From positions 1,674,001 to 1,738,000 of the forward strand of contig NZ_CP142208.1 of the NCBI RefSeq assembly GCF_036865545.1: DNA of 64,000 nucleotides, read 5' to 3'. Within the stretch, counting starts at the first letter, position 1. Each line of letters opens with the position of its first letter. Positions 9,556-18,186 of the stretch are shown here, in pieces. The translations under genes and the position numbers were made by a program. This DNA comes from Erwinia sp. E_sp_B01_1. Its GTDB lineage: Bacteria; Pseudomonadota; Gammaproteobacteria; Enterobacterales; Enterobacteriaceae. The notes beneath the pieces were generated by a model. It was not told the DNA's origin, ran no database searches, and saw nothing but the letters and a program-made list of their open reading frames with translations.

Positions 9556-11673
9556 ATGAATTCTCTGTTTGCCAGTACGGCGCGTGGGCTCGAAGAGCTG
9601 TTAAAAAGTGAACTGGAAGCGATGGGGGCGCAAGCCTGCCAGGTCGTCCAGGGCGGCGTACATTATCAGGGTGACGATCGTCTGATGTACCAGAGTCTGA
9701 TGTGGAGCCGTCTGGCCTCGCGCATCCTTCTGCCGTTGACCGAATGCGGCGTCTACAGCGATCTGGATCTCTATCTGGGCGTGCAGGCAATCGACTGGCC
9801 GGCGATGTTCGGCAGTGATAAAACGTTTGCGGTGCATTTCAGCGGCCTCAATGAAGTGATCCGCAACAGCCAGTATGGCGCGTTGAAAGTCAAAGACGCC
9901 ATTGTGGACAGCTTCACCCGTAAAAACCTGCCGCGTCCGGATGTGGATCGTGAGCAGCCTGATATCCGCGTCAATGTCTGGCTGAACAAAGATACCGCCA
10001 GCATTGCACTTGATTTGAGCGGTGAGGGACTTCACCAGCGTGGTTATCGCCAGCAGGCGGGTCAGGCGCCACTGAAAGAGAACCTGGCCGCCGCCATCGT
10101 GCTGCGCTCGGGCTGGGAAATGGGTGCGCCGCTGGTCGATCCTATGTGTGGTTCCGGCACGCTGCTGATTGAAGCCGCAATGATCGCCAGCGACCGGGCG
10201 CCGGGTCTGCATCGTCCACACTGGGGTTTTACCGGCTGGGCTAAATTTGATGAGGCGTTGTGGCGTGAAGTCACCAGTGAAGCACAGGTTCGCGCAAAGC
10301 GTGGTTTACAGGAAACCCCCTCCCGCTTCTATGGCTACGATAATGATTCGCGGGTGATTGAGCGTGCTAAAGCGAACGCCCGTCGCGCCGGTCTTGCTGA
10401 TGTCATTAGCTTCACCGTACAGGATGTGCTTAAGCTGACCAATCCGCTGCCAGAGGGGCCAGTCGGCACCGTGCTGAGCAACCCTCCCTATGGTGAGCGT
10501 CTGGACAGCGAGCCGGCACTGATTGCGTTGCACAGCCAGCTGGGCCGCATCATGAAGAGTCACTTCGGTGGCTGGAACCTTTCGCTGTTCAGCGCCTCAC
10601 CAGAGCTGCTGAGCTGCCTGCAGCTGCGTGCCGATCGCCAGTTCAAGGCGAAAAATGGCCCGCTGGACTGTGTGCAGAAAAACTATCAGCTGGCGGTGAA
10701 TCCATCCGCAGCGGCGGGTGGCCAGGTAGCCGAAGATTATGCAAACCGCTTGCGTAAAAATCTCAAGAAGCTGGAGAAGTGGGCCCGGCAGGAAGGGATA
10801 GAGTGCTACCGGATTTATGACGCGGATCTGCCTGATTACAACGTAGCGGTGGATCGCTACGGTGACTGGGTAGTGGTGCAGGAGTACGCGCCGCCGAAAA
10901 CCATCGAGCCGGCTAAAGCCCGCCAGCGTCTGTTTGACGTTATTTCAGCCACGCTTCACGTGCTGGATTTGCCGTCCAACAAGCTGGTGCTGAAGACCCG
11001 CGAACGACAGAAAGGCAAAAGCCAGTATCAGAAGCTGGGTGAGAAGGGTGACTTCTTCGAAGTTTCCGAATTCAATGCCAAAATGTGGGTGAATCTCACC
11101 GATTATCTGGATACGGGGCTGTTCCTGGATCACCGTATTGCCCGCAAAATGCTGGGCCAGATGAGCCGTGATAAAGATTTTCTTAACCTGTTTGCCTATA
11201 CCGGCAGTGCCAGCGTGCACGCGGGGCTGGGCGGCGCCCGCAGTACCACCACGGTAGATATGTCGCGTACCTATCTGGAGTGGGCAGAGCGTAACCTGCG
11301 CCTTAACGGCCTGACCGGTCGTCAGCACCGTCTGATGCAGGCCGACTGCCTGAGCTGGATGAAGGACGCCAACGAACAGTTCGATCTGATCTTTATCGAT
11401 CCGCCTACGTTCTCAAATTCCAAGCGAATGGAAGAGAGTTTTGACGTTCAGCGGGATCATTTAGGCCTGATGAAAGACTTACAAAAGCTGCTGCGTAAAG
11501 GCGGCACTATTATGTTCTCCAACAACAAACGCGGTTTCAAAATGGACCTTGAGGGTCTGGCCGGGTTGAATCTTGCTGCGCAGGATATCACCGCCAAAAC
11601 TCAGTCTCAGGATTTTGCCCGCAACCGTCAAATACATAACTGCTGGCTGATTACTCACGCCGGTAAGGAATAA
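9556..11673 (+). CDS. rlmL: Bifunctional 23S rRNA methyltransferase RlmKL
   Basis: A 705-residue fusion enzyme that makes m2G2445 (RlmL half) and m7G2069 (RlmK half) in 23S rRNA. A THUMP domain covers roughly residues 45-155. The first methyltransferase has [13 protein letters not shown] and NPPYGER; the second has a SAM site around FAYTGSASV and [11 protein letters not shown]. The start at ATG 9556 ([16 protein letters not shown]) matches E. coli; an upstream in-frame ATG at 9520 would add 12 residues. The stop lies 6 bases before uup. Confidence 0.96.
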   Translation: MNSLFASTARGLEELLKSELEAMGAQACQVVQGGVHYQGDDRLMYQSLMWSRLASRILLPLTECGVYSDLDLYLGVQAIDWPAMFGSDKTFAVHFSGLNEVIRNSQYGALKVKDAIVDSFTRKNLPRPDVDREQPDIRVNVWLNKDTASIALDLSGEGLHQRGYRQQAGQAPLKENLAAAIVLRSGWEMGAPLVDPMCGSGTLLIEAAMIASDRAPGLHRPHWGFTGWAKFDEALWREVTSEAQVRAKRGLQETPSRFYGYDNDSRVIERAKANARRAGLADVISFTVQDVLKLTNPLPEGPVGTVLSNPPYGERLDSEPALIALHSQLGRIMKSHFGGWNLSLFSASPELLSCLQLRADRQFKAKNGPLDCVQKNYQLAVNPSAAAGGQVAEDYANRLRKNLKKLEKWARQEGIECYRIYDADLPDYNVAVDRYGDWVVVQEYAPPKTIEPAKARQRLFDVISATLHVLDLPSNKLVLKTRERQKGKSQYQKLGEKGDFFEVSEFNAKMWVNLTDYLDTGLFLDHRIARKMLGQMSRDKDFLNLFAYTGSASVHAGLGGARSTTTVDMSRTYLEWAERNLRLNGLTGRQHRLMQADCLSWMKDANEQFDLIFIDPPTFSNSKRMEESFDVQRDHLGLMKDLQKLLRKGGTIMFSNNKRGFKMDLEGLAGLNLAAQDITAKTQSQDFARNRQIHNCWLITHAGKE

Positions 11674-11679
11674 GGTTTT

Positions 11680-13587
11680 ATGTCATTAATCAGTATTCAT
11701 GGTGCGTATCTCTCCTTCAGTGATGCCCCGTTGTTGGATAACACGGAACTGCACATTGAAGAGAATGAGCGGGTCTGTCTGGTAGGTCGTAACGGCGCGG
11801 GTAAATCCACGCTGATGAAAATCATTAACCGTGAGCAGCCGCTGGATGATGGCCGCATCATTTATGAGCAGGATCTGGTCGTCTCTCGTCTGCAACAGGA
11901 TCCACCCCGTAACGTGAAGGGGTCGGTGTATGATTTCGTGGCGGAAGGCGTCAACGAGCAGGCTGAATATCTCAAAGCCTATCATGCCATCTCCCACCTG
12001 GTGATGACCGATCCCAGCGATAAAAACCTCAATGAGATGGGCCGCCTGCAATCAATTCTGGATCATCAGAACCTGTGGCAGCTGGAAAACCGTATCCACG
12101 ATGTGCTGAAGCAGATTGGTCTGGATGCGGATGCGCCGCTCTCTTCCTTATCCGGAGGCTGGTTGCGTAAAGCGGCTCTGGGCCGGGCGCTGGTCAGCAA
12201 TCCACGCGTACTGATGCTGGATGAGCCAACCAACCACCTGGATATTGAAACGATCGACTGGCTGGAAGGGTTCCTGAAAACGTTCCAGGGCAGCATCATC
12301 TTTATTTCCCACGACCGTTCCTTTATCCGCAATATGGCTACCCGTATTGTAGATCTGGACCGTGGCAAGCTGGTTTCCTGGCCGGGTGATTACAACCTGT
12401 ATCTGGAAAGCAAAGAAGAAGCGCTGCGGGTGGAAGAGATGCAGAACGCTGAATTCGACCGCAAACTGGCGCAGGAAGAAGTCTGGATCCGTCAGGGCAT
12501 CAAGGCTCGCCGTACGCGTAACGAAGGCCGTGTCCGTGCGCTGAAAGCATTGCGTAATGAGCGTTCAGAACGCCGTGAAGTGATGGGTAAAGCCAATATG
12601 CAGGTAGAAGAAGCGAGCCGCTCGGGCAAAATTGTCTTCGAGATGGAAAACGTTAACTACAGCGTGGGTGGCAAGCAACTGGTACGGGATTTCTCAGCCC
12701 AGGTGCAACGTGGCGACAAAATCGCCCTGATCGGTTCTAACGGCTGCGGTAAAACCACGCTGCTGAAGCTGATGTTGGATCAGCTGAAAGCAGACAGTGG
12801 CCGCGTGCATATCGGGACTAAACTCGAAGTAGCCTATTTCGATCAGCATCGTGCAGAACTGGATCCGGACCGTACGGTAATGGATAACCTGGCAGAGGGT
12901 AAGCAGGAAGTGATGGTTAACGGTAAGCCACGCCATGTGCTGGGCTACCTGCAGGAGTTCCTGTTCCATCCTAAACGCGCTATGACACCTGTGCGTGCGC
13001 TCTCCGGTGGAGAGCGTAACCGCCTGTTGCTGGCACGTCTGTTCCTGAAGCCAAGCAACCTGCTGATCCTCGATGAACCGACTAACGACCTGGACGTGGA
13101 AACGCTGGAGCTGCTGGAAGAGTTGGTCGATGGCTATCAGGGTACCGTGCTGCTGGTCAGCCACGATCGTCAGTTTGTCGACAACACCGTGACTGAATGC
13201 TGGATCTTCGAAGGTAACGGAGAAATCGGTGCCTTTGTCGGCGGCTATCACGATGCCCAGTTGCAGCGTTCGGCTTACAAGCAGAGCCGCTCTCAGTCTA
13301 AAGCTGCCCCGGTTGCCCGTCAGGAAAATGTAAAATCTGAACCTGAGAAACGTGCAGCCAGTAAGCTAAGCTATAACTTACAGCGCGAGCTGGAGCAGCT
13401 GCCGCAAAAAATGGAAGCCCTTGAAAGCCAGCTGGAAACGCTGCAGGCAAAAGTGGCGGATGGCGACTTCTTCAACCAGCCTCATGATGTGACTCAGCCA
13501 GTGCTTGATGCATTAGCTGAAGCAGAGCAGGCGCTGGAGACGGCGTTTGAACGCTGGGAATATCTGGAGTCGTTGAAAAACGGCTGA
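11680..13587 (+). CDS. uup: ABC-F ATPase Uup
   Basis: A 635-residue soluble ABC-F protein with two nucleotide-binding domains and no membrane segment. Walker A motifs are GRNGAGKST and GSNGCGKTT, signatures LSGGWLRKA and LSGGERNRL, Walker B LMLDEP and LILDEP, with the ABC-F linker between them. Residues from about 550 form a coiled-coil domain that binds DNA in E. coli Uup. Uup affects precise transposon excision and ribosome or branched-DNA processes. It follows rlmKL closely and is probably cotranscribed. Confidence 0.97.
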   Translation: MSLISIHGAYLSFSDAPLLDNTELHIEENERVCLVGRNGAGKSTLMKIINREQPLDDGRIIYEQDLVVSRLQQDPPRNVKGSVYDFVAEGVNEQAEYLKAYHAISHLVMTDPSDKNLNEMGRLQSILDHQNLWQLENRIHDVLKQIGLDADAPLSSLSGGWLRKAALGRALVSNPRVLMLDEPTNHLDIETIDWLEGFLKTFQGSIIFISHDRSFIRNMATRIVDLDRGKLVSWPGDYNLYLESKEEALRVEEMQNAEFDRKLAQEEVWIRQGIKARRTRNEGRVRALKALRNERSERREVMGKANMQVEEASRSGKIVFEMENVNYSVGGKQLVRDFSAQVQRGDKIALIGSNGCGKTTLLKLMLDQLKADSGRVHIGTKLEVAYFDQHRAELDPDRTVMDNLAEGKQEVMVNGKPRHVLGYLQEFLFHPKRAMTPVRALSGGERNRLLLARLFLKPSNLLILDEPTNDLDVETLELLEELVDGYQGTVLLVSHDRQFVDNTVTECWIFEGNGEIGAFVGGYHDAQLQRSAYKQSRSQSKAAPVARQENVKSEPEKRAASKLSYNLQRELEQLPQKMEALESQLETLQAKVADGDFFNQPHDVTQPVLDALAEAEQALETAFERWEYLESLKNG

Positions 13588-13608
13588 TGCTTAAGTAAGA
13601 GGTAGTTT

Positions 13609-14883
13609 ATGTGTTCATCGCACCACGCTGACCAATGGATGCTTTGCCCGCAGTGTGACCTGATGACACAGTTGCCAGAACTGAAACCGGGCAGCAAAGC
13701 CAGCTGCCCGCGTTGCAGTACCACGTTGACCGCCAGCTGGGTGGAGCCGCAGAGGCGGCCCACCGGGTATGCGCTGGCTGCGCTGTTTATGCTGGTTCTG
13801 GCTAACCTGTTCCCGTTCGTCAATATGCACGTGGCGGGGATGAGTAGCGAAATTTCCCTGCTGCGCATCCCGCAGGTGATGGTTTCTGAAGACTACAGCA
13901 GTCTGGCAACCCTGTTTATGGTGTTTGTCCAGGTGGTGCCAGCCATCTGCATGGTGGCCATTATCCTGCTGGTCAATCCTGTCACCTTGCCTTTGCCGCT
14001 AAAGCGTGCAATGTCCCGCGTCCTGTTCCAGATTAAAACCTGGGGCATGGCAGAGATTTTTCTGGCAGGCGTGCTGGTCAGCTTCGTCAAACTCATGGCT
14101 TATGGCGATATTGGCATCGGCACCAGCTTTATCCCGTGGTGTCTCTTCTGCGTTCTTCAACTCAGAGCTTTTCAGTGTGTGGATCGCCGCTGGCTCTGGA
14201 ATCGCATCACCCCAATGCCGCTACTCCCCGCTAAACCGGTTCCGGCAATCACCGGTTTACATCAGGGCCTGCGTTCCTGCCGGTGCTGCACTGCAATTCT
14301 TCCTGCCGATCGCCTTGTCTGCCCGCGCTGCGGCACGCGTGGCCATGCGCGTCGGAGACACAGCCTGCAGTGGACGATGGCCTTGCTGTTAACCTCTGTG
14401 CTGCTCTATATCCCGGCGAATCTGATGCCAATCATGATCACTGAAGCCCTGGGTTCAAAAATCACCTCAACAATCATGGCAGGCGTAATCCTGCTGTGGA
14501 GCGAAGGTTCCTACCCGGTCGCTTTGGTGATCTTTATCGCCAGTATCATGGTGCCTTCGTTGAAAATGCTGGCGATTGGCTGGCTGTGCTGGGATGCCAA
14601 CAGCAAAGGAGAGGCGCATCATGACAGTGAAAGGATGCACAAAATTTATGAGGTCGTAGAGTTCGTTGGCCGCTGGTCGATGATAGACGTGTTTGTTATT
14701 GCTGTCCTTTCTGCGCTGGTGCGAATGGGGCAACTGATGAATATTTATCCCGCGGCGGGGGCGCTGCTGTTTGCCATTGTAGTTATTCTGACTATGTTTG
14801 CAGCCATCACCTTTGACCCTCGCCTGACATGGGATCGTGTACGTGAAAAAAGTCTTGAGGAGCCAAGCATTGAAGGAAAATAA
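13609..14883 (+). CDS. pqiA: Inner-membrane protein PqiA
   Basis: A 424-residue membrane protein with two repeated PqiA modules, each with zinc-ribbon-like cysteine pairs (CPQC/CPRC near residues 12-35; CRCC/CPRC near 225-245) followed by about four hydrophobic helices. It forms the inner-membrane part of the PqiABC envelope lipid transport system. The ATG has AAGAGG upstream. The 3' end overlaps the pqiB start, indicating coupling. Confidence 0.95.
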   Translation: MCSSHHADQWMLCPQCDLMTQLPELKPGSKASCPRCSTTLTASWVEPQRRPTGYALAALFMLVLANLFPFVNMHVAGMSSEISLLRIPQVMVSEDYSSLATLFMVFVQVVPAICMVAIILLVNPVTLPLPLKRAMSRVLFQIKTWGMAEIFLAGVLVSFVKLMAYGDIGIGTSFIPWCLFCVLQLRAFQCVDRRWLWNRITPMPLLPAKPVPAITGLHQGLRSCRCCTAILPADRLVCPRCGTRGHARRRHSLQWTMALLLTSVLLYIPANLMPIMITEALGSKITSTIMAGVILLWSEGSYPVALVIFIASIMVPSLKMLAIGWLCWDANSKGEAHHDSERMHKIYEVVEFVGRWSMIDVFVIAVLSALVRMGQLMNIYPAAGALLFAIVVILTMFAAITFDPRLTWDRVREKSLEEPSIEGK

Positions 14884-16510
14884 TCACGGCGTGGCGAAGG
14901 TTGATCAAATCAAACGCTGGTCACCGGTCTGGATCATCCCTGTTGTCACCCTGCTGATCGGGGCATGGATCCTGTTTTATCATTTCAGTCATCAGGGCCC
15001 GCTGGTCACGCTGATCACCACCAATGCCGAAGGAATTGAAGGGGGGAAAACCACCATCAAGAGCCGCAGCGTGGACGTTGGTATCGTGGAAAGCGCGGTG
15101 CTGACAGACGACCTGCACCATGTCGAGATCACTGCCCGGCTGAACTCCGGCATGGAGAAACTGCTCAAAAGTGACAGCGCCTTCTGGGTGGTCAAACCCA
15201 CAATTGGCCGAGAGGGGGTCACGGGGCTGGGAACGTTGCTTTCCGGCGCCTATATTGAGTTACAGCCGGGCAACAAAGGCGAAAAGGCAGAGCAGTATGA
15301 ACTGCTAGACTCACCGCCGCTGGCTCCACCAGACGCTAAAGGTATTCGCATCACTCTGGACAGTGCCAAATCGGGTCAGCTCAACGCCGGCGATCCCGTG
15401 CTGTTCCGCGGCTACCGTGTGGGTACAGTCGAGACCAGCCATTTTGATGCTGACAAGCGCATGATGACCTACCAGCTGTTTGTAGCTGCGCCTTACGATC
15501 GTCTGATCACTACCAATGTTCGCTTCTGGAAAGACAGTGGCATCGCTGTGGATATGTCGGCTTCAGGTATGCGGGTTGAAATGGGGTCGCTGACTACCCT
15601 GTTCAGCGGCGGCGTCAGTTTTGATGTACCTGACGGCTGGGAACTGGGACAGGTTGCCAAAAACAAATCCGAATACAAGTTGTTTGACGATCAGCGCAGC
15701 ATTCAGGATTCGCTATACACGGTGCATGAAGACTTCCTGATGTTCTTCAGTGACTCTGTTCGTGGCCTGCAACCTGGTGCGCCAGTTGAATTCCGCGGCA
15801 TCCGTTTAGGTACGGTGGCAGAGGTGCCTTATAAATCTAAGGAAGTCACTCAGCAGCTGGATACCGATTACCGCATACCCGTGCTGATCCGTATCGAACC
15901 GGATCGTTTCCAGAGCATGTTGGGACAGGAGTTCAATATTGATCAGCATCTGACAGAGGGTATTGCCAATGGACTCAGGGCTTCCCTGAAGTCGGGTAAC
16001 CTGCTGACCGGCGCCTTATATATCGATCTCGATTTCTACAAAAATGCTAAACCGGTAACAGGACCTGTTAACTTTGCGGGCTATAAGCTGATCCCTACCA
16101 TGAGCGGAGGTCTGGCTCAGATTCAGCAGAAGCTGATGGATGCGCTGGATAAAGTGAATAATCTGCCACTGAATCCGCTGCTGGAGCAGGCAACCGGCAC
16201 GCTGAAACAGAGTCAGCAGACCATGCGTGAACTGCAGAAAACGCTGGATAACATTAACCAGATCACTTCCAGTCAGTCGATGAAAGAGTTGCCTGATGAT
16301 ATGCAGAAAACGCTTCGTGAACTGAACCGCAGTATGAAAGGTTTCCAGCCAGGATCGCCTGCCTACAGTAAACTTGTTGGTGATATGCAGCGACTGGACC
16401 AGGTGATGCGGGAACTGCAACCGGTGCTGAAAACGCTGAACAGTAAAAGCAATGCTCTGGTGTTTGAAGCCAAACCCGGACAGGACCCACAGCCGAAGAG
16501 GGCTAAATAA
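14870..16510 (+). CDS. pqiB: MCE-domain protein PqiB
   Basis: A membrane-anchored, periplasm-spanning lipid transport protein. One transmembrane helix (VWIIPVVTLLIGAWILFYHF) is followed by three MCE domains and a long C-terminal helical region (about residues 430-520), the arrangement of the PqiB syringe. The TTG at 14870 is chosen as start because GAGGAG sits seven to eight bases upstream and it gives 546 residues, the E. coli length. It overlaps the end of pqiA by 14 bases and its stop shares one base with the pqiC ATG. Confidence 0.94.
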   Translation: MKENNHGVAKVDQIKRWSPVWIIPVVTLLIGAWILFYHFSHQGPLVTLITTNAEGIEGGKTTIKSRSVDVGIVESAVLTDDLHHVEITARLNSGMEKLLKSDSAFWVVKPTIGREGVTGLGTLLSGAYIELQPGNKGEKAEQYELLDSPPLAPPDAKGIRITLDSAKSGQLNAGDPVLFRGYRVGTVETSHFDADKRMMTYQLFVAAPYDRLITTNVRFWKDSGIAVDMSASGMRVEMGSLTTLFSGGVSFDVPDGWELGQVAKNKSEYKLFDDQRSIQDSLYTVHEDFLMFFSDSVRGLQPGAPVEFRGIRLGTVAEVPYKSKEVTQQLDTDYRIPVLIRIEPDRFQSMLGQEFNIDQHLTEGIANGLRASLKSGNLLTGALYIDLDFYKNAKPVTGPVNFAGYKLIPTMSGGLAQIQQKLMDALDKVNNLPLNPLLEQATGTLKQSQQTMRELQKTLDNINQITSSQSMKELPDDMQKTLRELNRSMKGFQPGSPAYSKLVGDMQRLDQVMRELQPVLKTLNSKSNALVFEAKPGQDPQPKRAK

Positions 16511-17079
16511 TGATGAAATGGATTCCCGTAGCGCTGGCGCTGGTGTTGACTGCCTGTAGCAGTACCCCGGAGACAACTTATTATCAGTTGCCGGCGGTCG
16601 CTGCTGCTTCCCGTCCTGCCAGCAGCCTCTCTGCCGGCACTCAACCGGCGATATTCGTAGAGCATGTTTCCGTGCCTGATTACCTGGCCGGAAACGGCCT
16701 TGTCTATCAAAGCAGCGACGTGAAGTACGTTATTGCCAGTAATAATCTTTGGGCCAGCCCGCTGGACCAACAGTTACAGCAGACGCTGGTAAGCAATCTG
16801 AGTCAGGCGCTGCCTGGCTCCCTGGTCTCGTCCAAACCTCTAGGACAGCAGCAGGATACCCTTAACGTCAACGTCACCGGTTTCCATGGCCGGTACGATG
16901 GCCATGTGGTCATCAGCGGAGACTGGGTGCTGGAACATCAGGGGCAGGTGATCAAGCGTGCTTTTGCGCTGACCCTGCCGCAGAACGAAGATGGGTATGA
17001 TGCTTTAGTCAGAACTTTGGCTCAGGGGTGGCAGCAGGAAGCCAGTCAGATGGCTAATGTGATCCGTGGCATTAATTAA
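16510..17079 (+). CDS. pqiC: Outer-membrane lipoprotein PqiC
   Basis: A 189-residue lipoprotein: an N-terminal signal (MMKWIPVALALVLTAC) with lipobox LTAC places the acylated cysteine at about residue 16, followed by an ABC-type transport auxiliary (DUF330) domain containing VPDYLAGNGLVYQ and NNLWASPLDQQL. It is the outer-membrane component that docks with PqiB. The TAATG overlap couples it to pqiB. Confidence 0.94.
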   Translation: MMKWIPVALALVLTACSSTPETTYYQLPAVAAASRPASSLSAGTQPAIFVEHVSVPDYLAGNGLVYQSSDVKYVIASNNLWASPLDQQLQQTLVSNLSQALPGSLVSSKPLGQQQDTLNVNVTGFHGRYDGHVVISGDWVLEHQGQVIKRAFALTLPQNEDGYDALVRTLAQGWQQEASQMANVIRGIN

Positions 17080-17101
17080 TTAAATTTAATCTTTAAACCT
17101 A

Positions 17102-17150
17102 AACCCCTGATTGTCGAAAATTAAGATTTTCCGCATTCAGGGGTTTTTTT
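17102..17150 (+). terminator. Rho-independent terminator of pqiABC
   Basis: The stem AACCCCTGA (17102-17110) pairs with TCAGGGGTT (17137-17145), with an internal AAAAT/ATTTT extension, and runs into seven or more T residues. Confidence 0.88.
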
Positions 17151-17360
17151 ATTGCTAAACAGAAGTTTATTCGTTTCCCACCACGATTTTCAGGCGAAAG
17201 ATCACCCTCACTCTGGCATACAAAGATGACATTGGCGTGAAATTTGCGCATTGATTTTTGGGCCAGTTGGCGTTAGAACTTAATAGTGGTTGCACATTCT
17301 GTGACCACTCATTTCTTTCCACCAGATTCCACCTGACCTGAAGAGGGGATTACAGGCATG

Positions 17361-17528
17361 ATGAAGAGACAGAAACGAGATCGGCTCGAACGGGCACATT
17401 CAAGAGGCTATCAGGCCGGTATCACCGGACGCTCTAAGGAGATGTGTCCTTATCAGTTAATTGATGCGAGATCTCACTGGTTGGGAGGTTGGCGACAAGC
17501 CATGGAGGACAGGACGGCTACGGTGTAA
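17361..17528 (+). CDS. rmf: Ribosome modulation factor RMF
   Basis: A 55-residue basic protein (MKRQKRDRLERAHSRGYQAG at the start, LGGWRQAMED near the end), nearly identical to E. coli RMF. It dimerises 70S ribosomes into inactive 100S particles in stationary phase. GAGGGG lies upstream. Two tandem ATGs exist (17358, 17361); the second matches E. coli. It lies between pqiC and fabA, the conserved position. Confidence 0.95.
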   Translation: MKRQKRDRLERAHSRGYQAGITGRSKEMCPYQLIDARSHWLGGWRQAMEDRTATV

Positions 17529-17556
17529 TCTGACTGTTCAATGTTAAAAGGATGAG

Positions 17557-17585
17557 AACCTCCGCCGAAGCGGAGGTTTCCGTTT
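17557..17585. terminator. Terminator between rmf and fabA
   Basis: The perfect 9-base stem AACCTCCGC (17557-17565) and GCGGAGGTT (17570-17578) has a CGAA tetraloop. The T tract is interrupted. It lies between the convergent rmf and fabA 3' ends and probably serves both. Confidence 0.75.
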
Positions 17586-17595
17586 TAAAGGCCGA

Positions 17596-18114
17596 TCAGA
17601 AAGCTGTAGTGTCTTTAAACAGACCCACTTTCAAATCTGTAGCGGTGTAGATCACATGACCGTCTACCAGCACTTCACCATCAGCCACACCCATCACCAG
17701 TTTGCGGTTAATCACGCGTTTGAAGTGAATGCGGTAAGAGACTTTCTTCGCGGTTGGCAATACCTGGCCGGTGAACTTCACTTCACCCACACCCAAAGCA
17801 CGTCCTTTACCTTCAGCGCCTAACCAGCCCAGGTAAAAGCCAACCAGCTGCCACATGGCATCCAGACCGAGGCAGCCAGGCATTACCGGGTCGCCAATAA
17901 AATGACAGCCGAAGAACCACAGGTCCGGATTGATATCCAGTTCGGCTTCAACGAAACCTTTGCCGTAGTTACCGCCGTCTTCGGTCATTTTGACCACGCG
18001 GTCCATCATCAACATATTGCCGGAAGGCAACGGTGGGCCTTCAGCACCGAACAGCTCACCACGACCAGAGGCAATCAGGTCTTCTTTTGTATAGGATTCG
18101 CGTTTATCTACCAT
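17596..18114 (-). CDS. fabA: 3-hydroxydecanoyl-ACP dehydratase/isomerase FabA
   Basis: A 172-residue cytosolic enzyme that dehydrates 3-hydroxyacyl-ACP and isomerises trans-2- to cis-3-decenoyl-ACP, starting unsaturated fatty acid synthesis. The catalytic His71 and Asp85 lie in [15 protein letters not shown] and CLGLDAMW (numbered from Met1). The length equals E. coli FabA. Its promoter region carries matches to both FadR (activator) and FabR (repressor) sites. Confidence 0.98.
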   Translation of the reverse strand: MVDKRESYTKEDLIASGRGELFGAEGPPLPSGNMLMMDRVVKMTEDGGNYGKGFVEAELDINPDLWFFGCHFIGDPVMPGCLGLDAMWQLVGFYLGWLGAEGKGRALGVGEVKFTGQVLPTAKKVSYRIHFKRVINRKLVMGVADGEVLVDGHVIYTATDLKVGLFKDTTAF

Positions 18115-18147
18115 GTTCTTAATAAGCCTTATTTTAGTGAATCACGA

Positions 18148-18176
18148 AGGTTAGCTAACAGGTGTAAGCTGAACAA
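18148..18176 (-). promoter_or_regulatory. fabA sigma-70 promoter
   Basis: On the minus strand, -35 TTGTTC (18171-18176) and -10 TAACCT (18148-18153) are separated by 17 bases, matching the E. coli fabA promoter layout, about 34 bases before the ATG. Confidence 0.8.
18153..18170 (-). promoter_or_regulatory. FabR operator of fabA
   Basis: AGCTTACACCTGTTAGCT lies in the promoter spacer and differs by two bases from the E. coli fabA FabR site as I recall it. FabR represses unsaturated fatty acid synthesis in response to unsaturated acyl thioesters. Confidence 0.8.
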
Positions 18177-18186
18177 GTCCGATCAG
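18172..18186 (-). promoter_or_regulatory. FadR activator site of fabA
   Basis: CTGATCGGACTTGTT overlaps the -35 element and matches the known FadR site of E. coli fabA. It also covers the last bases of lonH (stop at 18183-18185). FadR activation at about -40 couples fabA to acyl-CoA levels. Confidence 0.85.

Noticed and set aside
9601..10221. 206-codon minus-strand frame in rlmKL
   Set aside because: Opposite a conserved enzyme domain, no ribosome-binding site and no recognisable product.
12694..13251. 185-codon minus-strand frame in uup
   Set aside because: Shadow of the second ABC domain of uup.
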